Below are positions 16,819-26,416 of a stretch of DNA of 64,000 bases, in pieces. Origin of the DNA: Cuneatibacter sp. NSJ-177 (GTDB lineage Bacteria; Bacillota; Clostridia; Lachnospirales; Lachnospiraceae); NCBI RefSeq assembly GCF_022867805.1, contig NZ_JALIFO010000002.1:434001-498000 (forward strand), in the 5' to 3' direction. The notes beneath the pieces are model-generated. The model had not been told where the DNA came from. It did no database searches and saw only the letters and a list, made by a program, of their open reading frames with translations. Made by a program: the position numbers and the translations under genes. Within the stretch, counting starts at the first letter, position 1. Each line of letters begins with the position of its first letter.

Positions 16819-19590
16819 ATGAAGAGCTGGGCCAACCACATTCTTAAGACCACCATCTTATTTCTGACTCTGACTGCTTTCTGCGTTCCTGTACATGCGG
16901 AGGAAACGGATTCCTCCACGGTTTTGACCGTCGCTTTTCCGGAAAATACCGGAATCAATGAGGTCTATGAAGACGGTACGTATGGGGGCTGTGTCTATGA
17001 CTGGCTTCACGAGATCTCGAAATATACGGGCTGGAAGTACGAATTTGTCACTGGAGATGCCAGCGAATTGTTAAACGAAATGACCGAGGGAAAATATGAT
17101 CTGATGGGCGGCATGTACTATGGAGAAAATTATAAGGAATATTATTGCTACCCGAAGTATGTGATGGGTTCCAACTACTCCCTTCTGATCTACCGTCAGG
17201 ACGACAATTCCATCAAAAATTTCGACCATACTACTCTCAATGGAAAGAAAATTGGCGTGTTGAAAAAAGCCACCAGCAAAATTAATCGTCTAGAAAAATT
17301 TCTAGATTTCAATAAGATCGAATGCGAGCTGGTCTATTACGAGACCATCGAAGATTATGAAGCCTGCTTAGAGAAGCAGGAAGTCGATCTCCTATACGGC
17401 AGCGACGTCTACATGAAAGATTCTTATAATGTTGCCGCCAAGATCGAAGCCGACCCTTACTACATTGTCACGTCCAGCAAAAGACCAGATTTGTGTGAAC
17501 AGCTGTCCGAGGCCATGAGCGCCATCTATTCCGCAAACCCCAATTTCGCCGCCGATCTCTACAATAAATATTTTCCAAGCCAATACATCAATTCCATCGT
17601 CTTCACCGAGGAAGAGAGCCAGTTTATCCAAAACAGCAAGCCTATTTCCGTTGCGGTGTTGGAGGACCGGCATCCCCTTTATTATGAGGAGGATGGGGAA
17701 ATCAAAGGGATGATCCCCGCGTGCCTGAATCTGGTTGCCGGTCGGACCGGACTTACGTTTGAATATACCGGCGCTTCCTCCTATGGAGAACTGCTGGAAA
17801 TCGTTCAATCCGGCAAAGCGGATTTAATCGGATGTTTTATGAACGACGACTATTCGGCGGATTCGCTTCAGCTGGTCCGCACTGCGCGCTTTGCCGCGCT
17901 GGATTCCGTCATCCTGCGCAACAAACAGTCAAATCCCTCCTCCGGCTACCTGATGATGGCCCTGCCGTCCGGAAAGGACACGAAACCGCGCAATGAGGGG
18001 GATTCCATTCGGTATTATGAAACCTATGAGGATTGCCTTAATGCCGTAAACCGGGGGGAAACAGATTACACGCAGATTCCGGCCGCCTTTGTGGAAGACT
18101 TATACACGAAAAACTATTATGCCAATATCACGATATTAGCTGATACCAATGAGGAAGAAGAACTGACGCTGGCCCTCGCCTCCCCGGCCAATGTCTGCCT
18201 GTACTCCGTATTAAACAAAGCCATCTATAACCTGTCGGAGGATGAACTGAACAGCATTTCCTCTCAGGATTTGCTGGCCACCCGCTCCAGCGCCGTAACG
18301 GTCAAGAGCCTGCTTTACACGAACCCCGTCATGGTGATTTCCATCTGCGTAGGTTTTGTCATTCTCGTATCCGCCATCATTTTGCTGGTCAACATCTATA
18401 AGATGAAGACAAAGATGATGCGCCTGAAATTGGAGAAAGCCGAGGAAACAAGCAGGGCAAAATCGGATTTCCTGTCACGGATGTCCCATGAGATCCGCAC
18501 CCCCATGAACGCGATCATCGGTTTGACCAATCTGGCCCTGATGACCGAAGAAGCCCCTCCCGTCGTCAAGGAGGACCTGCTTAAAATTGATTCCTCAGCC
18601 AAATTTCTGCTCTCTTTGCTCAACGATGTGCTGGACATGTCTAAAATCGATTGCCAAAAAATGAAATTGGAGACAGCCCCGTTTGACCTGGGCGAGACGG
18701 TTGACCAACTGAAAAATATGTTTTTGATTCAGGCGGAACAAAAAGGGGTTCGCCTTCTTTTCGACTGCCCGCCGTCCAACTCCCTATACATCGGCGATGA
18801 AATGCGGATCCACCAGATTTTAACCAACCTGCTCTCCAATGCCTGTAAATTTACGGACAAGGGAGGAAGGGTTACCCTATCCATCTCGGAGACAAGCCGG
18901 AGCGGGGACCTGGCTGGCCTTTTATTCTGCGTCAAAGATACCGGGATCGGGATCAAGGAGGAGGATCTGGAACGCGTTTTCCACTCCTTTGAGCAGTCGG
19001 AAGGCGGAAACCGGAAAGTGCCGGGCACCGGACTCGGCCTGTCCATCAGCCGAAGTCTCGTACGGTTGATGGGGGGTGATCTCCAGGTAAAAAGCACTGC
19101 TGGAGAAGGCTCCGAATTTTATTTCACCATCCAGCTTCCCATGTACCGGGGAACTTGGGAAAAGAAACCATCTCTCACCGAAAATGAACTGCCGGAATTG
19201 AATGGGCTTAAGGTTCTTCTGGCAGAAGATAACGAAATCAACGCAGAAATCGCCATGGAGCTCCTTGCACTGCAAAATATCCAGGTAGAATGGGCGGAAA
19301 ATGGACAGCAGGCCGTTGATCTTTTTGCCAGCCATCCCGCCGGGTATTATGACTTAATCCTTATGGACGTCAATATGCCGGTCAAGGATGGTTTGACCGC
19401 CACAAGGGAAATCCGCGCCATGGACCGCCCTGATGCAGACGCAGTCCCGATTCTAGCCATGACCGCCAATACCTTCCAGGAAGACCGGGAACAGGCATCG
19501 AATGCCGGAATGACAGGGTTCCTTCCCAAGCCGTTCGATGTGGAACAGTTGTACCGCGTCCTGTGGGAATCGGTGGGGCAGAAAGAATAG
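16819..19590 (+). CDS. BvgS/EvgS-like hybrid sensor histidine kinase
   Basis: 923 aa. After a signal peptide come two tandem type-3 periplasmic-binding-protein (amino-acid receptor-like) domains (about residues 33-255 and 270-495), one membrane helix (about 503-527), a HisKA domain with phospho-acceptor 'MSHEIRTP' near 556, and an ATPase domain (N-box 'LLSNACKF', 'DTGIGI', 'GTGLGLS'). It ends with a receiver domain, Asp in 'LILMDVNMP' near 847 and Lys in 'LPKPF'. There is no HPt domain and no response regulator adjacent, so its output partner is unknown. Confidence 0.93.
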   Translation: MKSWANHILKTTILFLTLTAFCVPVHAEETDSSTVLTVAFPENTGINEVYEDGTYGGCVYDWLHEISKYTGWKYEFVTGDASELLNEMTEGKYDLMGGMYYGENYKEYYCYPKYVMGSNYSLLIYRQDDNSIKNFDHTTLNGKKIGVLKKATSKINRLEKFLDFNKIECELVYYETIEDYEACLEKQEVDLLYGSDVYMKDSYNVAAKIEADPYYIVTSSKRPDLCEQLSEAMSAIYSANPNFAADLYNKYFPSQYINSIVFTEEESQFIQNSKPISVAVLEDRHPLYYEEDGEIKGMIPACLNLVAGRTGLTFEYTGASSYGELLEIVQSGKADLIGCFMNDDYSADSLQLVRTARFAALDSVILRNKQSNPSSGYLMMALPSGKDTKPRNEGDSIRYYETYEDCLNAVNRGETDYTQIPAAFVEDLYTKNYYANITILADTNEEEELTLALASPANVCLYSVLNKAIYNLSEDELNSISSQDLLATRSSAVTVKSLLYTNPVMVISICVGFVILVSAIILLVNIYKMKTKMMRLKLEKAEETSRAKSDFLSRMSHEIRTPMNAIIGLTNLALMTEEAPPVVKEDLLKIDSSAKFLLSLLNDVLDMSKIDCQKMKLETAPFDLGETVDQLKNMFLIQAEQKGVRLLFDCPPSNSLYIGDEMRIHQILTNLLSNACKFTDKGGRVTLSISETSRSGDLAGLLFCVKDTGIGIKEEDLERVFHSFEQSEGGNRKVPGTGLGLSISRSLVRLMGGDLQVKSTAGEGSEFYFTIQLPMYRGTWEKKPSLTENELPELNGLKVLLAEDNEINAEIAMELLALQNIQVEWAENGQQAVDLFASHPAGYYDLILMDVNMPVKDGLTATREIRAMDRPDADAVPILAMTANTFQEDREQASNAGMTGFLPKPFDVEQLYRVLWESVGQKE

Positions 19591-19593
19591 CTC

Positions 19594-20679
19594 TCATGGC
19601 CCAAAAGGCTCCCGCAATTCCTGTTCCCCGAAATAAGCCCGCGCTATTTGATCCAGCTGTCCGGCGATCTCCCGGAAATCCCGGTTCAAATCCAAGGTCC
19701 TGGCGCTGATCCGATTGCCGCCGAAGGAAAACTCGCAGTCCGGGGCGATGGCTTCCTCTGTTTTCGCATAGAGCAGCAGGCCGGATACCCGGCCGGTATT
19801 CTCTGCATCCCGATTTTTCACGTAGGTAAAGATCTGATACAGGTGGCCGGAATGCAGTTTATGGTTTCCGTACTGCGACTGCATGGTGTGAGAATAATAT
19901 TTGGTATCCACGATCAGCACCTGTTCTTTATACCGCAGGGTAATATCAGTCTGCATCACGGGCAGAAACCGGATCATGCTCTCATCTGCCCTGTCATCCA
20001 GATTCCAGGGAATCTGCGCGCGCTTCACTTCGTCCAGATACGGATGGTGGCGGCGGAAATATTCCAGCACAAACCGCTCGAACAGCTGCTCCATATGTTT
20101 TTCAGTGAAAGAAGCGATTTTGTACCGGCCTTGCTCCGCCGCCGGGAGAAGGCCGTCCAGGACAAAATAGCAAATATGGATCAGCATCCGGTAGTTCTGA
20201 TTGTTCCGCTGGAAACGGAGCTGATCCCAGCGGATCTTGGCCGGATCAATCCGGTCTACGCCATCCAAGTACAAAAGCACCTTTTTCAGCTCTGCTTTAT
20301 GTTTTTGTTTTACCGCCGGTTCCTTCAGCAGGATCCAGACAGCTGTCTTTAGGATCTGGTTCCACTGATTATTCTCGGACAGCTCGTCAAACTCGCAGGC
20401 AAGCCGAGGCTTGCCCTGCCAGTGATTTTGTATGGTTCCATATAGATTCAGCTTCCCCTTAAGCGCCGGCAAATCCTTCTGCCGCACAGCATACTCCCGA
20501 TAGAGTCCCTGCTTAACCTGGCGGGCAATGCCCTTTGCGAGAATTGCCGCAAACAAATCCGCCGTCTGGTCAAACTCTTCCGCCGCCACTTCCTCGAAAT
20601 CCGACTGCCTCAGCACCTGAAACGCGTAGGTCAGCATATAGTAAATATTCTTAATCCAGATCCCTTTGTCTTTAATCAT
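19594..20679 (-). CDS. mcrC: McrC-like nuclease subunit of a type IV restriction system
   Basis: 361 aa, the endonuclease partner of McrB. The N-terminus 'IWIKNIYYMLTYAFQ' is the usual McrC opening. The PD-(D/E)XK catalytic motif is seen as 'MQTDITL' near residue 240 followed by 'LIVDTKYY' near 258. The ATG at 20679 overlaps the end of mcrB by eight bases; a GTG at 20688 is an alternative. McrBC systems cleave DNA containing modified cytosines, using the GTPase McrB for recognition and translocation. Confidence 0.9.
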   Translation of the reverse strand: MIKDKGIWIKNIYYMLTYAFQVLRQSDFEEVAAEEFDQTADLFAAILAKGIARQVKQGLYREYAVRQKDLPALKGKLNLYGTIQNHWQGKPRLACEFDELSENNQWNQILKTAVWILLKEPAVKQKHKAELKKVLLYLDGVDRIDPAKIRWDQLRFQRNNQNYRMLIHICYFVLDGLLPAAEQGRYKIASFTEKHMEQLFERFVLEYFRRHHPYLDEVKRAQIPWNLDDRADESMIRFLPVMQTDITLRYKEQVLIVDTKYYSHTMQSQYGNHKLHSGHLYQIFTYVKNRDAENTGRVSGLLLYAKTEEAIAPDCEFSFGGNRISARTLDLNRDFREIAGQLDQIARAYFGEQELREPFGP

Positions 20680-23509
20680 GGAAAACACCGCTCAGCGTAT
20701 TCTTCCACTGCTGCAGTTTCTCCGGTTCGTCAAACCAATATTCCTCCAGCATCGGAAAAATATCATAGAAGACAACCTCCCTCATCCATTCTTCCGTACA
20801 TTCGCTTTGTCCGCAAAAGTAGCTGTGTCCGATGCAAAACCCCTTTCCCAGAGAACGGTCCGCCGTGATTTCTCTGTTCAGCGCATCAATCCTTTGGATC
20901 AAAACGTCGAACATCTCACTGTCCAGCTTCTCCCGGTAGGTCTGAAACCCTTCCGAGTGAAAACCTGGTTCCAGCTCGAAAAAACCGAACCTCCTGCGCA
21001 GAGCGTAATCAATCATGGCCAGACTGCGGTCCGCTGTGTTCATCATACCGATCAGGTACAAATTTTCCGGGACGCTGAAAGGCGTGCCGCTGTAAGCCAA
21101 CGTCGCTTTGGTCCCGCGGTAATCCTTTTCGATCAGCATCAGCAGTTCACCGAAAATCTTGCTCAGATTGCCGCGGTTGATCTCATCAATGATAAAAAAG
21201 TAATCTTTTTCCGGGTGGTTGGCCGCCTGCACGCAGAACCTGTAAAAGATGCCGTTGGTCAACTGAAATCCATCCGCCTGGGGCCGGTATCCCATGACAA
21301 AATCCTCATAGGAGTAATTTTGATGAAACTGGATGAATTCGATCCGCGAATCGTCCTTCTCCCCCATCATGGCATAGGCCAGGCGTTTCGCCGCAAAGGT
21401 CTTTCCCACGCCCGGAGCCCCTTGGAGAATCAGGTTTTTCTTGTGCCGCAGCAAGGAAACCAACGTGTTGAAAGAATCCGGCGGCAGATAGACTTCCGAT
21501 AAAAAGGCACTTCTGTCATACAGTTCCTTTTCCTTTGCCGCCGAAGAGACCGGATTGCTCTCACGGATCAGGTCCAGAATAAAATCGTATTCCCCTTTGG
21601 TAATCCGGAACAGGCTCCCCTGGGAATTGGTGAAATACTCCATTCGTTCCAGCTCCGGGCAGCTCTTTAAGACCTGATAATCCACCGGGGATGTCAAACT
21701 CTCCACCTTTTTGAAATAAAGATTCTTTCCGTCGTTTTCCTGCGCGATGACAGCGAGCGCCACCACCTGCTTGACCGGGTAGGATTCATAGCCGATCACC
21801 AGGTCCCCGGCTTTTGCATTCAAGAAATTCTGAAAGATTCGCCGCTTATTTCCATTGTCATTGTATAAGGTATAGCTCTGCACATCCCCGACGGCAAGAC
21901 CGGCAAAACTCCAGATCTTCGGATTCGCGTTCAGCCACCAATAGCCCCGGACATCGTGGGAATCCTCCAGGAGCGCGGGAAGCGTCAGGCCAAAATAGGG
22001 CTGCAAGATCAACGCTTCCCATTGTGCCCGGTCGCCTTCCCGCACCTCGATGCAGGTAGAATTGTCATTGGGCGTCCACCACTTTTGCGCGCCCGTGTAG
22101 GGAGATGTGTCTTTTGATTTTGCAATCAGCGTATATTCCCGTTGATACCATCCGCCCTGTTTTTCCGGATTTTCCGTCGCCTCATCCGAAGAAATCCTGC
22201 CCAGCAGCTGAATGCTGTTTCCGTAGCAAAGATAAAAATAGTCGCCCTTTTTCATGGACAGCATAAAACTGTCGCCCTGGCTCACCTTGCAGGTCCCTTT
22301 GGGCTTTGTGTCCTTATTCACCACAATCACTCGCTTTTCTTCGAGCGCCCGAAGTTCGCTGTCAGAGAAGAAATCCGGACCATGGCTGATCTTCCAGAAC
22401 GCCGGCTCCGTTCCCGCATAGAGAGAAATGTCGGACAGGTCGGTCTGATCCAGCGCAGCGTTCAATTCCTCACGCAGTTTCCAGATGAAACTGCCCTGTA
22501 TTTCTCCATCGGCTTTTTTCCCCATATATAATATCGGCCACCATCTCGTATTTCCTTCCGCATCCTGCATCAAGGGGCAGCCGGTCTTGTCCGCGACTCT
22601 CTTCGCCAGAAAGGCGGATCCGGTCTTGTAAAAATTCTTGTCCTTGCCGTATTTGACCGCAAGCTGGGAACAGGTGGCCTTTCCCCCGTAATCCTTCAAC
22701 CGTTTCATGATCTCCAGACTGCTGACAGAAAACACTGCATCGTCGGACAGCAGCTTTTTCCATTGATCCACGGAAAGATTGGGGCTGTAATCCGCCGGAA
22801 ACCACTCTCCGGCATCGCCGGAGGTTTCCCTGGAATAAAACCGGCTGATAAAAAATCCAACGTCGATAGTCATGGTCTTTCTCTCGGTATCCGGGTCCAT
22901 GGCGCCGGTGACCACGTTTCGGAACATTTGATCCAGCGCGGGATCCTTTATCAGCTCCTCGCAGATCTCATCGTAGAGCTGAAATCCTCGGATCATATTG
23001 GCGGCGGACAGCTCCTTTTTCGGGATAAAATCGCTTTCCAGCTGTTTCGCTACGGCGAGGCACTCGGAATACTTGTATATGTAATACCGGTCGGGATAGC
23101 GCAGCCACAAGTAGGTGCTGATGGCATTGGTATTCTGATAGTGCTGTTTCCAATGGCCGTCGTCATATTTTATACGGAGACGGTCGGACTCGGACTGGAA
23201 CCAGTCGACGCGGCTGCTTAAGCTTTTTGTCTCATCATACAGGTTCTGAAACATGGACCGGACCGCTTCCGGATCGGCTTTTGCGAAATTCAGGATCATG
23301 GTCCTGGGGTAGAAATATCCGGATGTCAGAAGATTGTCGGTTTTCTCGGTGGCAGTTTCCAGCATAGACGCAAAATTGGGAGCCGAAAGATCCCAGTGGG
23401 ACTGGAAGTGTTTAACCGCCTCCCACTTATACTTTTCTTTGACCCAGTGGCCGGGAAAATATTCTTTGTATGCTGTGATCACGGCGGATAAGGCTTCTGA
23501 ATTGATCAT
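20672..23509 (-). CDS. mcrB: McrB-like AAA+ GTPase with PUA/EVE-type reader region
   Basis: 945 aa. The C-terminal third is the McrB AAA+ motor: Walker A 'GAPGVGKT' near residue 700, Walker B 'FFIIDEINRGN' near 770, and the GTPase-type 'MMNTADRS' motif near 820. Residues about 523-640 ('YWWLNANPKIWSF' onward) look like an EVE/PUA-like modified-base reader, and the preceding 400 residues form an N-terminal region I do not recognise. Standard E. coli McrB is half this size, so this is a long, multi-reader type. AGGAGG precedes the ATG. Confidence 0.9.
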   Translation of the reverse strand: MINSEALSAVITAYKEYFPGHWVKEKYKWEAVKHFQSHWDLSAPNFASMLETATEKTDNLLTSGYFYPRTMILNFAKADPEAVRSMFQNLYDETKSLSSRVDWFQSESDRLRIKYDDGHWKQHYQNTNAISTYLWLRYPDRYYIYKYSECLAVAKQLESDFIPKKELSAANMIRGFQLYDEICEELIKDPALDQMFRNVVTGAMDPDTERKTMTIDVGFFISRFYSRETSGDAGEWFPADYSPNLSVDQWKKLLSDDAVFSVSSLEIMKRLKDYGGKATCSQLAVKYGKDKNFYKTGSAFLAKRVADKTGCPLMQDAEGNTRWWPILYMGKKADGEIQGSFIWKLREELNAALDQTDLSDISLYAGTEPAFWKISHGPDFFSDSELRALEEKRVIVVNKDTKPKGTCKVSQGDSFMLSMKKGDYFYLCYGNSIQLLGRISSDEATENPEKQGGWYQREYTLIAKSKDTSPYTGAQKWWTPNDNSTCIEVREGDRAQWEALILQPYFGLTLPALLEDSHDVRGYWWLNANPKIWSFAGLAVGDVQSYTLYNDNGNKRRIFQNFLNAKAGDLVIGYESYPVKQVVALAVIAQENDGKNLYFKKVESLTSPVDYQVLKSCPELERMEYFTNSQGSLFRITKGEYDFILDLIRESNPVSSAAKEKELYDRSAFLSEVYLPPDSFNTLVSLLRHKKNLILQGAPGVGKTFAAKRLAYAMMGEKDDSRIEFIQFHQNYSYEDFVMGYRPQADGFQLTNGIFYRFCVQAANHPEKDYFFIIDEINRGNLSKIFGELLMLIEKDYRGTKATLAYSGTPFSVPENLYLIGMMNTADRSLAMIDYALRRRFGFFELEPGFHSEGFQTYREKLDSEMFDVLIQRIDALNREITADRSLGKGFCIGHSYFCGQSECTEEWMREVVFYDIFPMLEEYWFDEPEKLQQWKNTLSGVFHD

Positions 23510-23715
23510 GGCGTGTCCTCCTAAGTGGTTTGATGGAAAGCGCAGATGGCTGGTAAAATTATACCATATATTTCAGTATTTGACTCTTTTCCATTACAAA
23601 TTCCGTTAGAAATGTATTCTTGCTCCCCGGATTCAAACCGCCGGAGCTCCATCCTTGGCCGCCGCAGCCGGCTTTCACACGCCACTGTCAGACATCCTTT
23701 CTGACCCTGAAAAAT

Positions 23716-23750
23716 CATAGCACAGCGGCAATTTTCTGTGGTATGCTATG
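23716..23750. repeat. Inverted repeat between mcrB and the small plus-strand gene
   Basis: CATAGCA (23716-23722) pairs with TGCTATG (23744-23750), and the inner CACAG/CTGTG bases extend it with a small mismatch. It sits in the promoter region of the gene at 23788 and could be an operator or a hairpin. Confidence 0.4.
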
Positions 23751-23787
23751 AAAAAGGAACCAATCAATCCGCAAAATAGGAGGAGCC

Positions 23788-24030
23788 ATGACTGTATTAG
23801 AATTCGGAAAAAAGCTTAGAGAAATGTATGAGATCAAAGGGGCAAACAAGGTCGCTATGGTCCATCTTTTCGGGATCATCTATGCCGACCAGATGAATAA
23901 GGCCGGAATTAAACCGCTTGAGGTAGCGATAGCCGCTCAGATCTCGGAATCTTATTGGACGGAGATCAATAAGGGCAAAAATCTGGCTCGGTATGTGGAG
24001 TTAAAACCGGAATATGCCGGGAAATTTTAA
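23788..24030 (+). CDS. Small conserved HTH-like protein next to McrBC
   Basis: 80 aa, starting seven bases after an AGGAGG site. It is mostly helical, with a central 'KVAMVHLFGIIYADQM' segment and a 'GIKPLEVAIAAQISESYWTEI' stretch that reads like a helix-turn-helix. I have seen similar small proteins annotated only as HTH-like. It could regulate the divergently transcribed mcrBC genes, but that is inferred from position alone. Confidence 0.6.
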   Translation: MTVLEFGKKLREMYEIKGANKVAMVHLFGIIYADQMNKAGIKPLEVAIAAQISESYWTEINKGKNLARYVELKPEYAGKF

Positions 24031-24164
24031 GGGGATGGGATTTTAGATCCAGGGAATTGGGGAACCGGGTGGGCCATCGGGAATTCCATTTGCAGCAGCG
24101 ATCCTGGATTTGATAGAAAAAGCACGGGTCGTATCCACGCGGACAACGGGGAGTCCGCCTTCTT

Positions 24165-24425
24165 TTATGGATTGGAAAATGTCAGCGACTGCCGGGAGTC
24201 AAAACCCATCTTCTTAAATTCCGAACAGAGGAAATCGATCCGGATCGGAGTGATTTTAATACAATACATGGTATGGGACAGTTTTCTCAAATTCTCGGCT
24301 GGAATCTTTTTATTGGCGAGCACGCCCAAATACGCCTCTGACCACGGCTCCACCATCTCCGCCGTGCCCATCACCTGCATACCGGCCAACGCATGAAAAC
24401 CGCTGTATCCGTCAAACTTTCTCAC
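24165..24425 (-). pseudogene. C-terminal fragment of a pyridoxamine 5'-phosphate oxidase-like protein
   Basis: An 86-codon frame whose sequence ('GFHALAGMQVMGTAEMVEPW', then 'CIKITPIRIDFLCSEFKKMG') looks like the second half of small PNPOx-like flavin-binding proteins, normally about 130-140 aa. In frame, a stop codon lies immediately upstream at the junction with the HD gene, so the N-terminal flavin-binding half is missing. Translation from the GTG at 24425 is possible but no good ribosome site is present. Confidence 0.5.
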
Positions 24426-24437
24426 ACCGCTCCGTTA

Positions 24438-25055
24438 TCATTGAAACTCCGTTGTACCACATGCCCGAAGGAAGTTCTTAATATTCTCTTTTTCCCGCTT
24501 TACATCCGCATTTCCGCGCCCCATCCTGTCACAAAATCCGAACAAGGCAGCCTCTCTGATATCGACCCGGCGTTTCATTTCCTTTAACTGCGCATGCTTT
24601 CCTCCCTTTGTCACAAACAGGATCTGCATGTGATAACGCACCAGCCCGCAGACCTTTTCAATCAACATTTTTTCCGCCTGAACTGCTTCCAGGAACTCCC
24701 GTGCCAGCTTTTCGCCAACCAAATTATGATTGTAGGAGGTAATCCTTCCCTTTCGGTATTGGGTGGCCGCCGGTTTTCCGATATCATGGAGCAGGGCCGC
24801 CCACATGAATGCCCGCGGGGCGCTGCTGCGAGTCCGATATTTTGCCGCGGTGTCCACCACCATCATCGTGTGAATCCATACGCTGCCTTCGGGGTGGTAT
24901 TGGGGGGATTGTTTCGTTTCTTTCATCCGGCTCAGCATCTCAAACGGATACCGGCAAAACATCTCGGATTCTCCCGCCCTCTCCAGGTATTCTGATGGCT
25001 TTTCATCCAGAAGCAGATGATTTTCGATCTCCTGAAAGAATTCTTCCGGGTTCAT
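24438..25055 (-). CDS. HD-domain phosphohydrolase-like protein
   Basis: 205 aa from the ATG at 25055, which follows GGAGGAAGAAAT. The HD metal-binding motif is seen as 'WIHTMMVVD' then 'ALLHDIGKP' near residue 95, with a later 'YNHNLVGEKLA' and 'VRYHMQ'. This is the arrangement of the HD part of CCA-adding enzymes and related phosphohydrolases, without the nucleotidyltransferase head. Substrate unknown. Confidence 0.82.
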   Translation of the reverse strand: MNPEEFFQEIENHLLLDEKPSEYLERAGESEMFCRYPFEMLSRMKETKQSPQYHPEGSVWIHTMMVVDTAAKYRTRSSAPRAFMWAALLHDIGKPAATQYRKGRITSYNHNLVGEKLAREFLEAVQAEKMLIEKVCGLVRYHMQILFVTKGGKHAQLKEMKRRVDIREAALFGFCDRMGRGNADVKREKENIKNFLRACGTTEFQ

Positions 25056-25223
25056 ATTTCTTCCTCCCGCGCTGAAATCGAACCGATCCATTTGGTATCG
25101 GCCCCATGTCTGCTTATAATACAAAATTGAAAACGTTTTGGGCTGAGAGATCGGATTCTCTCTGGTTTCAAAACTGGTTTTCTTCCTTTCCTATTATTTC
25201 TAAATCAGAGGAAAATTATCACT

Positions 25224-25976
25224 TCATTCCTTATATCCAAGCTGCAAAAGTCTGCAGTAAGACTGCATTACCCCTTCTCTCGTTCCACACTCGATTGCAC
25301 AAGTAAAAGCTCGTCCTCTCAATGAATAGAAAATACGATCCACCGGGACATTGCCGCAGCCCAGTCCAAGGTGCGAATCCCGGCTGCCGGAATTGTCATG
25401 AAGATGCAAATGGGTGATATAGTTTCCCAGGTTCTCCGTCCAGTCACAGATCGGGGCTTCGGAAAAACAGTTGGCGTGTCCGGCATCAAAGCACAGCCGA
25501 AAATTGGGCATTCCCACCTTTTCCACGACCTCTTTCAAAGGTTCCCATTTCCGGTCAAAAACATTCTCTAGTACAATCTCCATTTCTTTTTTGTTTTGAA
25601 GAAATTCCCGGTAAAATTCGGCTACCCGATCCGCCCAGCCGATCAATAAATAAGCGTCCGGATACAGGCAAGTATGATACACGATCTTCCGGGCCCCCAG
25701 CTCGCAGGCCGCGATGTATGCCTGTTCGTACCGCATCTTTGTCACCCGGTAGATTTCTTTGTCAAATGCCATGGGATTCAAATCTAAAAAGGGCCCATGA
25801 ATGGTCAGTTTCTCCGTTCCCATCATCTGAAGGCGTTTTTTGTAGGAACGAATGCTTTCTGACAAATGATCCAGATTTTCCGATACAGAAAATTCAATAC
25901 TTTCTACTCCTGCTCCGGTTTTTTCTATTACGTCTCTCATCTCTTCGTCCGGGAGCAGATGGCTGATATATATCAT
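25224..25976 (-). CDS. Sugar phosphate isomerase/epimerase-like TIM-barrel protein
   Basis: 250 aa from the ATG at 25976, which has AAAGG seven bases ahead and starts at the first conserved strand 'MIYISHLLPD'. The AP-endonuclease-2/xylose-isomerase-like barrel is indicated by 'IHGPFLDLNP', 'LENVFD', 'CFDAGHANCFS' and 'HLHLHDNSG', which supply the His/Glu/Asp metal ligands. Members isomerise or epimerise sugars or cyclitols; no substrate can be given. It stands alone and faces away from the cobalamin operon. Confidence 0.82.
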   Translation of the reverse strand: MIYISHLLPDEEMRDVIEKTGAGVESIEFSVSENLDHLSESIRSYKKRLQMMGTEKLTIHGPFLDLNPMAFDKEIYRVTKMRYEQAYIAACELGARKIVYHTCLYPDAYLLIGWADRVAEFYREFLQNKKEMEIVLENVFDRKWEPLKEVVEKVGMPNFRLCFDAGHANCFSEAPICDWTENLGNYITHLHLHDNSGSRDSHLGLGCGNVPVDRIFYSLRGRAFTCAIECGTREGVMQSYCRLLQLGYKE

Positions 25977-26095
25977 TGGGCTACCTTTCTTCATGGAAAC
26001 ATCGCATTTTAATGTAATCATACCACTGTCACGATCACTTTTAAAGTCTCCCTTTTAACTGCCGCCTCCCTTTGCCTCCCTGGGGTAGATTTTTC

Positions 26096-26124
26096 TGGAC
26101 AAACCAGGGGTCCCGTGATATATT
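26096..26124 (+). promoter_or_regulatory. Promoter of the cobalamin-riboswitch transcript
   Basis: TGGACA (26096-26101) and TATATT (26119-26124) with a 17-base spacer, placed about 65 bases ahead of the aptamer. Confidence 0.6.
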
Positions 26125-26189
26125 GAAAGAAATTCGGGGACGCTTCCTGCCTCCATAGGCCAGCTTGGCGGAGTCCGGATGTTTTGACA

Positions 26190-26395
26190 AATGAATTTGT
26201 TTTATCGTGCCTGCCGGCAGCGGGAATCAGGTGAAAATCCTGAACGATGAGGTCACTGTAAGGGGATTGATTATCCTTCAAGTCAGGTTACCTGCCGATA
26301 GGCGGAATGAAGCTTCCGTTCAAAGCAAATCATTCTGAGAGAAATTGGCCAGACAGGTTTACTCACCGGAGGTGCGCCTGTCTTTTTTATTTGTT
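26190..26395 (+). promoter_or_regulatory. Cobalamin (B12) riboswitch with intrinsic terminator
   Basis: The aptamer contains the class hallmarks GGGAA (26220s), CAGGTGAAAATCCTG, CACTGTAAGG and AAGTCAGGTTACCTGCC. After it, AGACAGG (26351-26357) pairs with CCTGTCT (26377-26383), followed by a run of T: an expression platform that would stop transcription when B12 is bound. It controls the two genes at 26417 and 26850. Confidence 0.9.
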
Positions 26396-26416
26396 CCGGG
26401 AACAGGAGGAGGGAAT

